Shown here piece after piece: positions 47,483 through 59,700 of a stretch of DNA of 64,000 bases (its first letter is position 1; every line of letters begins with the position of its first letter). The notes below the pieces were generated by a model, which made no database searches, had not been told where the DNA came from, and saw nothing but the letters and a program-made list of their open reading frames with translations. A program made the translations under genes and the position numbers. The DNA is from Trichoplax adhaerens (taxonomy: Eukaryota; Placozoa; Uniplacotomia; Trichoplacea; Trichoplacidae): contig NW_002060966.1 of the NCBI RefSeq assembly GCF_000150275.1, positions 138,415-202,414 of the forward strand, given 5' to 3'.

Positions 47483-48376
47483 CATAGTTGGATGTTCATA
47501 ACTGTACAACCCTTGCATCGTTATAAGTGCAAGGCCAATGATGTTGAGTTACAATCGCCAACGCGATGGCATAATCATAGGCTCAGTGCTCGTGAAGAAG
47601 TGCAGTCTCTACGGTAGAAGAATCAAGCAGAGTGCAGCTAATTTTTGCCTTTGTACAGTCTTAAACTTCAATCCAAATTTGGTCTTATAATTATATTCTA
47701 AACCTGCAGCACAATATAGGTTACTCCAAAAGTCATAGGCAAGCATTAACATGAGTAATCCTAAGGACACCGCTGCAGGCGCATTGAAACTTATTCTTGC
47801 AAAGCTTAGCCAAGAAAATTCTATCAATCTCTACAGTAGAAGAACGAATGAGAGTGCACCCAATTTTAGGCCCCCGGTATTTCAATTTCAATCTAAATTT
47901 GGTCAATTACATTCTAAACTTGCCACACCGTACACATCACTGCGAAGTATTAATTACTACTAGAAACCCTTGAGAGAGGGCCATTTGTAATGTTTACTCC
48001 GTCAATAGAGCAGAATGTATCCCAATTTTGGCACCATACAATGTTGAAGCTAAATTTAGCCAATTCTAATTCTACAACCTGGAGCACAGTACTGAACTCC
48101 AACAGCGCAAGCATGTAACCATTCATTCATGCTGTGTTTATTCGTACAGGAGCCTGGACCAATAAATATATAGTCCAGTCCAGTTAGATAAACATCTTGT
48201 CAGGTTCACTTGGCAGTTTCTACTGTATTAAAGAAGCATAGAGTATAGCAGATAGACATTATTTGAAAAAGAAGACGAAAATCTCATCTACAATCTTTGA
48301 TCACGAGCTTCGTTTTCGATACATTCATAAGAATCAATTGTTGATGATGGCTGGCTTTTTGAAATAGAATTCAAGA

Positions 48377-48990
48377 TTGGTGAAATTACTAACGTGTTTA
48401 TTACCCTTTCTCATGGCCGCAAGTGGATATTGGACTTATAGATCTGACATATCAAATGGCTTTAATGTTCCCAACCCTTGCAATGGAGCAACGATTTGGA
48501 ACGGCATGGGTCACTAACAATCGGGCGGAGGCGGCCCCAGAAATCCATTTGGATTAGCTTTTGCATCGCAAGGAAGAACATAGACATTAGCACTATGTCA
48601 AGAAGATAGCGATGGAGACGGTAAGACAAACGGTGAAGAATTAGGCGATCCTCAATGTACTTGGACTAAAGGTGCAACTGCCAATAGGACAACTAATCTT
48701 TCACATCCTGGTGTTTGTGAACCCATTAACTCGCTTGCCTGTTGTTCTAAACAATCATCGTGGCTGTCCTGCATGAGAGATTGCTCATCAATTTCCACTG
48801 AACCCTCAACAAATGCTCCAACTCCATCCAACCTAATCACCACAAGACTAGTGCTATTAATTCTACCAGTAGCAATGCCCTATAGACGACGGCCTCTGCC
48901 ACATCATCGAACGGTGCTTCTACAAAATGGACTTTCCGCGGTATCATAATCAATCTCATGGCGATACTATTTCTATTTGCTCTACAGTAA
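48377..48990 (+). pseudogene. Temptin-like secreted protein pseudogene
   Basis: The plus strand encodes a peptide clearly related to the intact gene at 62.0-62.5 kb: NPCNGATIWNGMGH, GGPRNPFG, LALCQEDSDGDGKTNGEELG and LSHPG.CEP appear in order after a signal-peptide-like segment. In-frame stops occur at 48515-48517 (TAA, at a position that is Gln in the intact paralogue) and 48581-48583 (TAG, where the paralogue has Trp). A further frame change and stop lie in the Ser/Thr-rich C-terminal linker, after which a hydrophobic tail ending FALQ is in another frame, like the ALQ end of the intact copy. The ATG of the signal peptide is also lost or unclear. This is a dead copy, fairly recent judging by the well-kept core. 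Confidence 0.87.
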
Positions 48991-51239
48991 TTCCCTATCA
49001 TCATGTTGCTAGTCTTTCTTATGTACCAATATCCTATTTAAATTAATTAGCCTAAATAGATAGGGATTAATACGATGCTTACTGCTTCTCACCTACTAGA
49101 ATGAACTAACTCATAATAATCCACTGTCTGCCATTGAATGGCTTCTATAATTATACCATCTAGAAACTAATATAGATAATTTAAAATCATATTTCTAATA
49201 TATATTGTGGCTTCACTGCTTAAAGGATTCTTGCTTGTATAAACGATATAATTTGTCATTCTTTCAAATACTATGCATGCTGCTAGAACGGGCCCTTATG
49301 TAAGGGATACCGGTAAAAGCGTTTTTTGGTAAGGCAGTCGTTAAGTATTATAGCGGAAAAAGAAGGCATAGATTTGCTCCAAATAGATCAGTCGTCAATT
49401 CCTTAATTACTAGACTTGATATTATATTCCACAACAGTTTTTAATGCCTTGGTCACCATGCTACTGTACAACTTTATAGATTAACCCAAAAAGAAAGACC
49501 CCCGTATATCCTAAAGGTATACATTATTCCAGTGGCTATTCTGAATATTTCATTCCATTATTTTATTTCCTTAGCTGCTATACCATTATCTTGCTATGGG
49601 AATCCTTCTTCTGTTCAAAGACGTTAGGAAACTTATAGGAATAACAATAATGATCAATCTTAAGTATTTACGTCATGAATCATAATATTGGCCATCCTAT
49701 ATTTTCGCTTCATGACTTCATTTTTCGTCGCTCTTGTACTAATGCCGGCCAACTTGATCGATGATAGATGTAACGCTATAAATGATTAAAGCATCGACAA
49801 TGAAAAACTGAAGAAATAAGCCTATCATGAGCTCGGTAATTTTAAAAATGAATTTAGCAGAGATTAAAATTCTCCTCCCTTTTGCTGCTCTCGTAATCTT
49901 AAATAATATTGCATTCGATGGCATTGATATTGAATAACAGATCATGAGGTAAATCAAATAACCATCGGAGAAATAAATGATAATAGATCGTAAATAGTGA
50001 TAGCCTTCATTATCAGTTGTTAGAGACTCTTATTCCTTGCAGTTGCCCATTTTATAACATCTCGTAAAGTATCAAACATAAAGAGATGTTCACTTCGATT
50101 AGACCAGTAAACGATCCTATTGGCCATCTCCAATATTGGACTTAATGATTTCATTTTTAGTCGCTAGCTAGCCAGTCAATTTCCTACTCGCCAAATTCTT
50201 CTATTTCAATCTCACTGTAGAGAATATTGCATTAGAAGGCATGGATGGCACACAAGAAATTGAGGATAAGTGAAATCACAATGAGGGAAATAGAACGATA
50301 CCCGTCATAAACAGAAATAGTCCTCCTTTAGCATTACTTACTGCCTGGTAAAAGATTTTTATTCCTTTCGTTTGCTATTCTATACACTGTAATATCAAAA
50401 TTGGCTTAAAAAACTAAACATATGAGTAGATACACTTTGATTGACTCTGTAAATGATCGCATTACTTGTCTCGAAATTTTGACATCATGACATTAGTTTT
50501 AATCGCTAGCTAACATGCAAATTTTCAATTTGCGAAAATTCTTCTCATTTCAACCTCAACGGAAGGGTAACCTAGTAGAGAATGAACTAATAAGCTGTAG
50601 GCTGCTACACAATCTCAATTAGATCGTAACCTATCCATAACGTTAACATGGATTGATTTCGTCTAGTAACTAGTGGCAATAGGGTATCCTGTCATGTTCT
50701 ACACTATGTAAGTGATGAAGTAGATGTTAGCTGAAATTATCTCTTTGGTAGTCGTAGGAACAAATACATTTATGAATTAAGTTGCTGTAAGAGAGTATGG
50801 TATTCGATATAAAAATTTCTGTATCAGCAAAACCAATATGGCTGCTACTTTATTTATCCTAATAATTTATTCTTCCTGCTGTTATGGTAATGTTTACCTC
50901 TCCATTTCACCGAATAACATACACTCAACAATTGATAAAATGTCAACATTGTGATAGTCATAAATAGTGATACGTAAAAAGACACTATCTTAAAATCTTT
51001 AGCATGATCGATTACTTCATCCTTTACTATAATACAGAAATTCATAAATCCTGACAATAAATAGCATACAGCCAAATATAATCTTTCTAAATATGAAGTA
51101 TGGACTACCAAAATAGCTTAATTCATTTCAAAATTAAGAATAACTTGGACGTGAACAACTGTTTGATACAGAGTCATTATAGCAATGTTTAAATACGCAT
51201 ACAAATATATTATGGGCAGGAAATAAATAATAAATTGTC
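48991..51239. other. Intergenic DNA with diverged repeats and membrane-peptide-like fragments
   Basis: Related segments recur about every 360-400 bases (near 49690, 50120 and 50480) with GGCCATC, TTCATGAC/TTAATGATTTCATTTTTAGTCGCT and a downstream TTCTTCTATTTCAATCTCA. On the minus strand 51111-50854 encodes three hydrophobic segments (around AVCYLLSGFMNFCII and FYVSLFMTITMLTFY), and 49957-49739 a similar short hydrophobic stretch. These could be exons or relics of a multi-pass membrane protein family, but I cannot name it or complete a gene. Confidence 0.4.
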
Positions 51240-51874
51240 GTCTAACTACGTCATAAACTCTTTACAGTTACACGGATCTAGGCAATAATGTGGCGTAAAT
51301 CGATAGACTAAATTGATCATTATTTAAGTAAGCAAATAATTATGCCATTGCTAAATACATTCAAAATGATAGATTCTGACTCACTCTGATGATACTGAAA
51401 CCTGATTCTATCTTATTAAATAAATACGGATCTAGATACTCTTTACAGTTATCTTCACGCAGTCCTAAATTACGCATTAAATCTCAACAAGGATGAGTCC
51501 TAATGCACAGCCAAGAAATAGCATGGCGTAATTTGATATTGTAAATAGTGATCGGCGACAAAGTAAGTATATTTGCTCAATATTACTGTAGAATACGCTC
51601 GAAGTAGATGGATTATGGCTCATTTCGATGATACTGAAACTTGATTTGCATGTTACGAAGCACGTATGGATCATGTATAACTTAAACATCAATTTGGATG
51701 AGATTTAGAACATTTTTACCTAATTAAGCTACTTTCTTGCTATCGAATGATCGTCAAATAAGATCATATCATTGAATGCAAATCTAGGAAGTAATATGGC
51801 GTAAAATGCTAGACAAAATTGGTGATTAGATGACAAGGTAGGTAAGTGAATAGTTGCAATGCGGTTGAATACAT
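51240..51874. repeat. Reiterated fragments of the fucosyltransferase 3' end
   Basis: Segments near 51280-51500 and 51500-51720 resemble the last ~100 coding bases and 3' flank of the fucosyltransferase gene (landmarks GGATCTAGATACTCTTTACA, TCTTCACGCAGTCCTAAATT, GATACTGAAAC, TTGATT). They carry only the terminal codons, not the catalytic region, so they are truncated duplicates. Confidence 0.75.
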
Positions 51875-53122
51875 TCAGGATGGTGTTTCTGGTTTATTTC
51901 GATGAAATTGAAATTTGATTTTCCTGTTATATAGTAGATACGGATCTGGATACTCTTTACAGTTGTCTTCATGAGGTCCTAATGTATAACTTAAGTCTCG
52001 ATAAGGACTGGATTGAAGACCCTTATTTCCAATTCGAGCTATTTTCTTGCATACATTGCATAAGCTATTCCTGAGCGACCTTAAGTGAATATTATAATTT
52101 TCTCGCCACTGAAAATACGAGTTATATAATTTATCATTACTTGCTACTTTTTCGATATAATTGGCCAATTCTCGGACATTAGCAAATTTCAAAGCATCAA
52201 TAAAAGATTGCGGAGGTAGAACATGCCAATCAGAGTAATTGGCTCCACTGATAATAATCGGAATTAGGTTATTTTCGAAAGCATTTCGATATGTCTTTTC
52301 CGTTAAATAGCCATTACAAACGCTGTTTTCTAAGCTTAAATAAAATTTATAATTGGACTGAATATGTTGCCAACAATGTTTATTTCTAGGGCATTTCTGA
52401 CCACATCGACCAAAGACATCGACATTAGTATAATTTTGCAATGCACGAATGATATGCATTCGATGTGGATAACACTCACTAGATACAATGGCAATCATTC
52501 TGGATCTATTTGCAGCATATTTAATGTTGGGTGAAAATCCATTGTGATACCGGCCACGAGTAACATAGCCATAAGGCGAAGGAAGATCTACTTCTTTCAT
52601 GTAATTCATGATCCAATCGAATGTATTATTGAAAAATTCTTTTAGTAACGGTTTTTGATCTAGTTTCAAACTCAGAGGACTCTCTAAAGTATAATAAATC
52701 CATCGCTGAAACGGAGGCTTTACAGTATTATTGGGTAAGCTATCCGTATCTTGCAAAATGTTTATATCGTTTCCATGGAATAATACAGCATCAGCACTAG
52801 AATAATAATTTCTATCACTAGTAAAATGGCACTGCACCGACGATAATCCGCAAGAATGATAACCAAGAGGCTCTGGCCAACTATTAAAAAACAAACCAGT
52901 CCAATAGAGTATCCTTATAACTCTTAACGGTTTTGCTGTCATTACTGTAGATGTCTTTATCGTTTCATTTCGAGAATCCTTAACGCGTTTATTAACGCGT
53001 TTAATAATATGCTTTAAAAGCATAACCGGCGTTTCAGTAGGATATATAAAATAAATTAATGTGTACATAGTTAGAATTATACAGCAGTATTGCAAAATTA
53101 TTTTTAAATTTTTCCTAGCCAT
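51875..53122 (-). CDS. Alpha-1,3-fucosyltransferase, GT10 family (intact copy)
   Basis: Intronless, 415 residues, type II membrane protein of the Golgi: short basic N-terminus, one hydrophobic anchor (about residues 7-27), stem, then the GT10 catalytic domain. Family motifs visible are the acceptor-side segment FHGNDI / RWIYYTLESPLS (about 115-151), VDVFGRCG (about 234-241) and the GDP-fucose-binding motif YKFYLSLENS...GYLTEKTYRNAF (258-282). Paired cysteines follow in NSLCNVCKK and CPRNKHC. Several N-glycosylation sequons (NET, NNT, NRS, NYT, NYS) occur. The enzyme should transfer fucose from GDP-fucose to N-acetylglucosamine in alpha-1,3 linkage on glycans; the exact acceptor is unknown. 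Upstream lies a decayed tandem copy (55.5-56.8 kb), and downstream lie fragments of its own 3' end. Confidence 0.93.
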   Translation of the reverse strand: MARKNLKIILQYCCIILTMYTLIYFIYPTETPVMLLKHIIKRVNKRVKDSRNETIKTSTVMTAKPLRVIRILYWTGLFFNSWPEPLGYHSCGLSSVQCHFTSDRNYYSSADAVLFHGNDINILQDTDSLPNNTVKPPFQRWIYYTLESPLSLKLDQKPLLKEFFNNTFDWIMNYMKEVDLPSPYGYVTRGRYHNGFSPNIKYAANRSRMIAIVSSECYPHRMHIIRALQNYTNVDVFGRCGQKCPRNKHCWQHIQSNYKFYLSLENSVCNGYLTEKTYRNAFENNLIPIIISGANYSDWHVLPPQSFIDALKFANVRELANYIEKVASNDKLYNSYFQWRENYNIHLRSLRNSLCNVCKKIARIGNKGLQSSPYRDLSYTLGPHEDNCKEYPDPYLLYNRKIKFQFHRNKPETPS

Positions 53123-54419
53123 GATGATTCATTATTGAAGATTTGTTTCCTAACAATCATTTCACCATATTTCTTCAAAAGAAGCAACAATAAGGATTGC
53201 CTCTAAACTGAGATCCTTTTTAATTTATAAAACCAGGCTTAGATAATGACCGAGCCAAAAAGGATTAAACGTTTCCAAAAATATCTTCTAAATACTAAAA
53301 AGTGAGTTAAATATAATTGCTAGCACAATAAAGCAAAACTAGCCGTCTTGAACTACAGAAGCTCACAATAAAATGACGCTAAAGTGTCGAAAGGCTGGAA
53401 TTACCTTCGTAACGAAATAAACAGCAACTGTCTTCGTCTTCTACAAATAGCTTTATCGTTTATTTAGTCACTGGCTTTCATAGCGTCATCAAACTAATTA
53501 TCGGTAAGCCTTTCAATCCGCTTAATATAGAAAATTAACCGGTAAAACGATTTATATATTGGTCAAGACTTAAAATTTGGCAATCAACCGCAATTAAGCT
53601 AAAATAAAATCCATGCCGCAGCTGAATACAACTATCAGCGCCATTTATTATTTAAATAAACCTATAGATTAGCTTATAGCGATCTGGAAAAGTAGTTGAA
53701 TGTCAGCATCTGTTTGAATTTTCGTCTTTGAAGAGACTCTTAAGTGTTTTCTTTAAGCTATATGATTTTCTAAGCTATTTCTTAGTATTTATTACAGCTT
53801 TCTACCTAATCTTTTTCAACAGGTTTCTCCTTGCAGAAGTGGCTAAATGGCTGCGCATGCTTCGTGCATGCAGAAGGGACTACCCTCGCTCAGTTTCTAT
53901 GGTTTCTGCTCATTCAATCGATATAGACTACTGCTCTAGAATGTAAATAAGCAGGTAGAAACTTTTTAAGACTTTAATACGTTTCTTATTTATACATTCA
54001 GAAGTTTCCAACTAGTTTATTCGAGAGTGATGTCAGACAATGTAATAGTTTTAAAAAATCACAATGGATCTTCAGTAAAATACGCGTACTTCAATATTTA
54101 CTGCGAATAAGGATAAAAAAGTTAAAATCTTGACCGTAAATAGGGTCTGTTATTAGCCGGCTGGAGTTAGTTCAGTCATACTTAGTTTCCATAGTTTCTG
54201 CTCATTGAATCGATACTTACTACTCTTTGAGGATTTCTTCTTGGCAGTCCTAAAGCATGAGAATACGACAGCTAAATTCTGGACAAGGACAAGAATGAAG
54301 ACACTTTCCACCTACTCGAGCTATTTCTCGTACAATCAATTGACCGTTAAATTATGCTACATATCTGAATGCACATTGAACAAATAAGAAATAACATAGC
54401 TTAAATGGATAAAAAATAA
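53123..54419. other. Upstream flank of the intact fucosyltransferase
   Basis: Sequence near 53610-53710 (GCTGAATACAACTATC, TAGCGATCTGGAAA, AATGTCAGCA) recurs near 57110-57210 and 57290-57390, so the 5' flank was duplicated with the gene. Near 53890-53940 and 54180-54225 a second pair shares TTTCTGCTCATT.AATCGATA. Short open frames here (53728-53946, 54205-54387) have no recognisable domain. Confidence 0.6.
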
Positions 54420-55514
54420 TTAATTATATTATTAGTTGATAATGTAAGAGGCGCATAGCTAGACCATGGGTGAGTGCGTTTAAAACGATTCATTTCGATG
54501 ATCTAAAATTCCGTGTTATTAAGTAAGTATTGATAATGCATAATTTAAATCTAGATATGGATAAGATTTAGGATACTTTTGACCAATTTGAGCTGCTTCC
54601 TAGCAATGGAATGGTCGTCCAATTACGCTATATACAGTAAGTGATTATACAACTAAAAAGTTACGTGGCGTAACTTGATAGACTAAATTCATCATGAAGT
54701 GGCAAAGTAAACGAATGGTTATACCATTGCTTAATTTATTCAAAATAGATAGATTCTGATTTATTTAAATGATACTGGAACTTGATTTCCATGTAATTGA
54801 GTTTATATAGGTCTAGATAGTTTTGATATTTGCCTTCACTCAGTCCTAAATCATATATTAAATCTCGCCACAGGAGATGGAGAAGACCTCTTCTCTATCT
54901 CATAGGCAAGTCTTGATGCACAGCTAGCTAATATTATGGTATAGATAGATAGATTAACTTGATCATTAAATGACAAAGTAACTAGATTTACTATTGTTAA
55001 ATAGGTGAAAAATAGATAGTTTCTGATTTATTTAGGTGATACTGAAGGTTTATTTCCATGTTATGATAGGCTTAATTGATTATTAAATGACAAAGTACGT
55101 AAATAGATTTACTACTATTAAGTACGTTCAAACAGATAAATTCTGATCCATTCAGATTATACTGAAACTTAATTTCCATGTTATGACATTTTTCAATACA
55201 TTCAAATAGATTCTAATTCAATTAGATAATACTAAAGCTGATTCCATATTATTAAATAAATGTAAATCTAGATGCTCTTTACAGTTGTCTGCATGCAATC
55301 CTAAATTATACATTAAATCTCGATAACAAATGTATAACCTAAATATCAAAAAATGAGATTAAGGACGCATTTTAGCTGCTCAAGCTATTTTCTTGTAATG
55401 AAATGATCGTCAAATTGTACTATGTCATTTAATGCAAAACTGGAAATTAACAAGACGTAAATTAATAAGCGAAATTGGTCGTGAGATAACAAGGTACGTA
55501 AATAAATAGTTGCA
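54420..55514. repeat. Array of fucosyltransferase 3'-end fragments
   Basis: At least four diverged units near 54470-54600, 54640-54880, 54920-55080 and 55090-55340 share GATACTGAA.CTTGATT-like, ACTAGATTT/TAGATTTACTA, GACAAAGTA and ATGCTCTTTACAGTTGTCTG-like segments with the end of the fucosyltransferase gene. Coding content is limited to the last few dozen codons and is interrupted. Confidence 0.75.
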
Positions 55515-56775
55515 CTACAGTTTAACACATTCAACATGAATAGTTTCTGGTTTATTTCGATGAAATTGAAATCTAGTTTTCTTCTTATTCAGTACATGTG
55601 AACCTCGATATTCATTACAGTTGTCTTCATGAAGTCCTAATGAGGTCCTAATGTGGAACTTAAATCTCGATAAGGACTGGATTGAAGACCCTTATTCCCA
55701 ATTTGAGCTATTTCTTGCATACGTTGCACATACTTCCCTAGTACGACTGGACTTGAACATTATAGTTTCCTCACCACTGAAAATATGAATTATATAACAT
55801 ATCATTACTAGATACTTTTCTTAAATAATTGGCCAATTCTGAGACATTAGCAAATTTTAAAGCATCAATAAATGAATGCGAAGGTAACACGCGCCAATCA
55901 GAATATAATTGGCTCCACTAATAATAATCGGAATTAGATTATTTTCGAAGGCATTTTGATATATCTTTTCAGTTAAGAAGCCATTGCAAACACTGTTTTC
56001 TAAGCTTAAATAAAATTTATAATTATATTGAATTTGTTACTAACATTGTGTATTTCTAAGAAATATTTGACCACATCGACCAAAGACATCGACATTAGTA
56101 TAATTTTGCAATGCACAAATAATATTCATTCGATGTCGATAACACACACTGGATACAATAGCGATCATTTTAGGTCGATTTGCAGTATAGTTGAAGCAGG
56201 GTAAGAATCCATTGCTATGCTTGCCGCGATTTACATAGCTATGAGGCGAAGGAACATCTACTTCTTTCGTGTAATTCACGATCTAATCAAATGCACTGCT
56301 AAAAATTTTTTTAGTAACGGTCTTTGAATTAGTCGCAAACTCTGAGGACTTTCCAAGGTAAAATTAATCCATCGCTGAAGCGGAGGCTTTACTTAGTTAT
56401 TGGGTAAGCTATCCTTATTTTTTAAAGTATTTAAATCATTTCTGTGGAACAGTACGGCTTCAGCAATAGGAAAATAACTTTTATTGCTATTAAAATAGCA
56501 CAATACGGACTATAATCCGCAAAAGTGATAACCAAGAGCTACTGGCCAACTATAAAAAAGATCAGCCCAATAGAGTATCTTTATAACTTTTAATGATTGT
56601 ATTTTCATCGCAATAGATATCTTTATATATTATTTCGAGAATCCTTGGTGCATCTTATAACATTCTTAAAGAGCATAACGGGCGTATCACTAGGATAAAT
56701 ATAATTTATTAATGTACAGAAAACTAGAACTATATAACAGTATCGTAAAATTATTTTTAAATCTTTCCTAGCCAT
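55515..56775 (-). pseudogene. Decayed fucosyltransferase (GT10) tandem copy
   Basis: The minus strand from the ATG at 56775 to about 55515 aligns by eye along the full length of the intact gene about 3.65 kb away. The best preserved block (56279-56040) includes the equivalents of EVD.PSP and NYTNVDVFGRCG. Frameshifts and stops interrupt it: a stop follows the Cys after the GRCGQ segment, another replaces the codon before the NYTKEVD block, and small indels occur near 55905 and 56380-56400. The GT10 donor-binding motif region is recognisable (TAAGCTTAAATAAAATTTAT on the plus strand is shared) but out of a continuous frame. No product is expected. Confidence 0.88.
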
Positions 56776-59700
56776 GATGATTCATTAATTTATTATTGAA
56801 GATTTTTTTCCCAGCAATTATTTCTCTATAATGGATCAAAAGAACTAGCATTACCCATAACTTCTAAATTGCGATCTTTTTCGACTTATAAAACCATGCA
56901 TAAGCAATGACTAACCAGTAAAGAATTAAACGCTTTCAAATGCGTATATATTTATAAGTATGATACAGAAAAGTTTATTCATCTAACTGTTGGCACAATA
57001 AGCAAAAATAACTGTCTTGAACTGTAGGAGCTCACATATAATGACCCATAGGTTATTAAGCGTACTTGAGCCGGCAACCAACCACGGAATGACCTAGAAT
57101 AATACCGTATCCATGCCACAACTGAATACAACTTTTGATGTAATTTGTTTTGAAAATAATCTAACAGACTAACCTCTAGCGATCTGGAAACGGAATTAAA
57201 TGTCAGTAACTATTAAAGTTATTTAAATATACAAGTAGGCCAATACTTGAAATCAGCAATCAACTGCAGAACGAGTTTGAATAATACTATGTCCACACCA
57301 CAGCTGAACGCAACTATCGATATAATTAATTTTGAAAATAAACCGACGGACTAGCTTCTAGCGATCTGGAAATAGAATTAAACGTTAGCAACTACTGGAG
57401 TTTTCCGTTAGATACCACACGGAAAAAAGACTTAGAAAAGGGCCTTTCTCTATTTAGAAGTTTGCTATTAATGCTTTCAGCAGTTTTTAATTAGTTTTTA
57501 AAGAACGATTCCGGTATAGGGATAGTTCTAGAAGAATTGTAATGTCCCTGCAGTAAAACTATTTCAATTCTGACTGAAAGTCAGGACAAAAAGTTAAAAT
57601 CTTAATTGTTACAGAGTCTGTCATAAGCCGATTGGTGCTGGCTCTTTCATACTTAGTTTGCATGCCTTTCATGGACTGAATAGAGGCTTACTACTATTAG
57701 GTGTAGAAGAGGGTAGAAACTATTGATGAATGGATCATAATATCAATATTTTTTTACGTGTAAAATTCATTTGTAATGGCGTAATATCCAAGCATTTACC
57801 AATCCTACGCTTTATCAATAACCGCATCTGCCAGAATACGAGATATCGTAGTATCCGTTCATTATTGGTAGAAGTCCTTTTAAGACTTTAGTATATTTTA
57901 CCTAGTAATACCATTATACTGGTAGAAGTCTTTTTAAGTCTTTACTATATTTTATCTAGTTATACTTTTAGTAGTTTCCAACTAATATCGCAAATTAAAC
58001 TTCGCGAGTGGTCCTTTATTTGATATAGTAGTCGTCTTACCATCCTACTAACTTGAGAGATTTACAGAGTCGATTAGTACTGAGATTGACGAAAAGTGGT
58101 AGTAAGTTTGATTGAATTGAAAAATTACTTTATTAAACACTGATGTGATTACAATCTAAGTCCAACACGATAAAAGACTTGATCATAATTAATTACTTTT
58201 ATATCATAACTTGAACTGGAAAATTGGACTTACGAGTATGTCTAGCATGCTAAAGCAAACTGACCTAATTATCAGTTAGTTATCATTTTATTAACTCCAA
58301 GATTGCATAAGAATGATTTTATTACTAGGGACCAAATTTGATCTATCGAATAACGGGTATACTAGATCAAAGTCTATTTTACCTCACTGTACATAAATAG
58401 ACAATCGTCCCGAAACAATGATCGCCAAACAATAAATCGTAGCACATGAATTATCAATACGATGATTGGGCAAGAATAACCTTAATCCGATTACTGAAGT
58501 GAAATTAAGCGATTTTTAATATGTAAACGGCTTTAGTACGCCTAATTCAATTTTCATCCTACAAAATGATAATTGGGTAAAAATGATTTTATTCCAATTA
58601 TTAAATTGAATTCATCTCATGCCTAATAAATTGTATAAGTTTCAGAATCTAAGTAATATGATTAAACAACTGATAGCGATTGTAATCAAATTAACAGTTT
58701 AAATTGAGTTCACGTTAAAATATAGTACTTTAAAATGATTCATGTCGCAGCTACTTTATTGCCGAATAAGGCTAGTCAAAAAGCTGAAAACCCAGTTGGC
58801 TTATAAATAGAAAAAAATTCTATGCTAATCTGTATTCTTTAGTATATTCGTAATCAATTCTAGATTAGATTATCAAGAAGTTTCAACAAGAGTAAACTAT
58901 TTGATTTCGATATAATACGATAGACCGTATTTAATGGGTGAAACTATGGTGTAGGCAATTCAAATTAATAAATTAGGTAGAATGAAAATTAATTTTCTTG
59001 CTGAAACGTATCTTTAATTTTAATATAAGGTAATATGCATTATTTATTTAATAAGCATGTTTGTCGTAGAGGTGGTTCGATGTAGTGAATCAGGTAACGT
59101 GAAAGATGTTTTACGTTCAGGTTAATTTTTTTACTGGTAGAATTGCAGTATGCAGAGTACGAGCTAATGAAATTCAATAAAGCGAAAAAGAAATTTCCAT
59201 TTTTAAATCTATATCCAACCCACTATTTCTTGCATTTATGCCTGTCTGGAAGGATTAACATTAGCGTATCTATTCAATACAGAAGAAGGGGCCATTCAGC
59301 ATTAATTTAATTAATATTGATTGTGTCAGTTTCAGTTGCAGTAGCAACAATGAATGCTTTCCAGGTAGGACATCTACTTGATTTTACCTTGTAATAGATC
59401 CCCTTTATATTGACTAACAACAAGTTTATTTTCTAACATGCTACAGAATAATTATCTCTATAGAAGCCAACCCAATTGCAAACTAATTTCTAAACCGCGA
59501 GCAATATGACAATGAAAGTAAAATTTCATGTGCCAATTAAGTTGTTTCTTATATACTAGTACTACATTACAGCATTATATTGAAGTAAGTTCTGACAATG
59601 AATCTGCTTTTATTCATGTTCCATCTACCAGCTTTCTACTCTCTCCTTATCCACAAATACATGCGATAATAATAAAAAAATTGTCGATGAAACCTCGACA

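Noticed and set aside
47369-47617. Open frame with a threefold decapeptide repeat
   Set aside because: The frame is explained by a 30-bp tandem repeat without stops; flanks show no coding character.
48515-48583. Recoding or RNA editing to rescue the temptin-like copy
   Set aside because: Further frame changes and a stop in the C-terminal linker, plus an unclear start, make a plain pseudogene simpler; kept only as a check in the finding.
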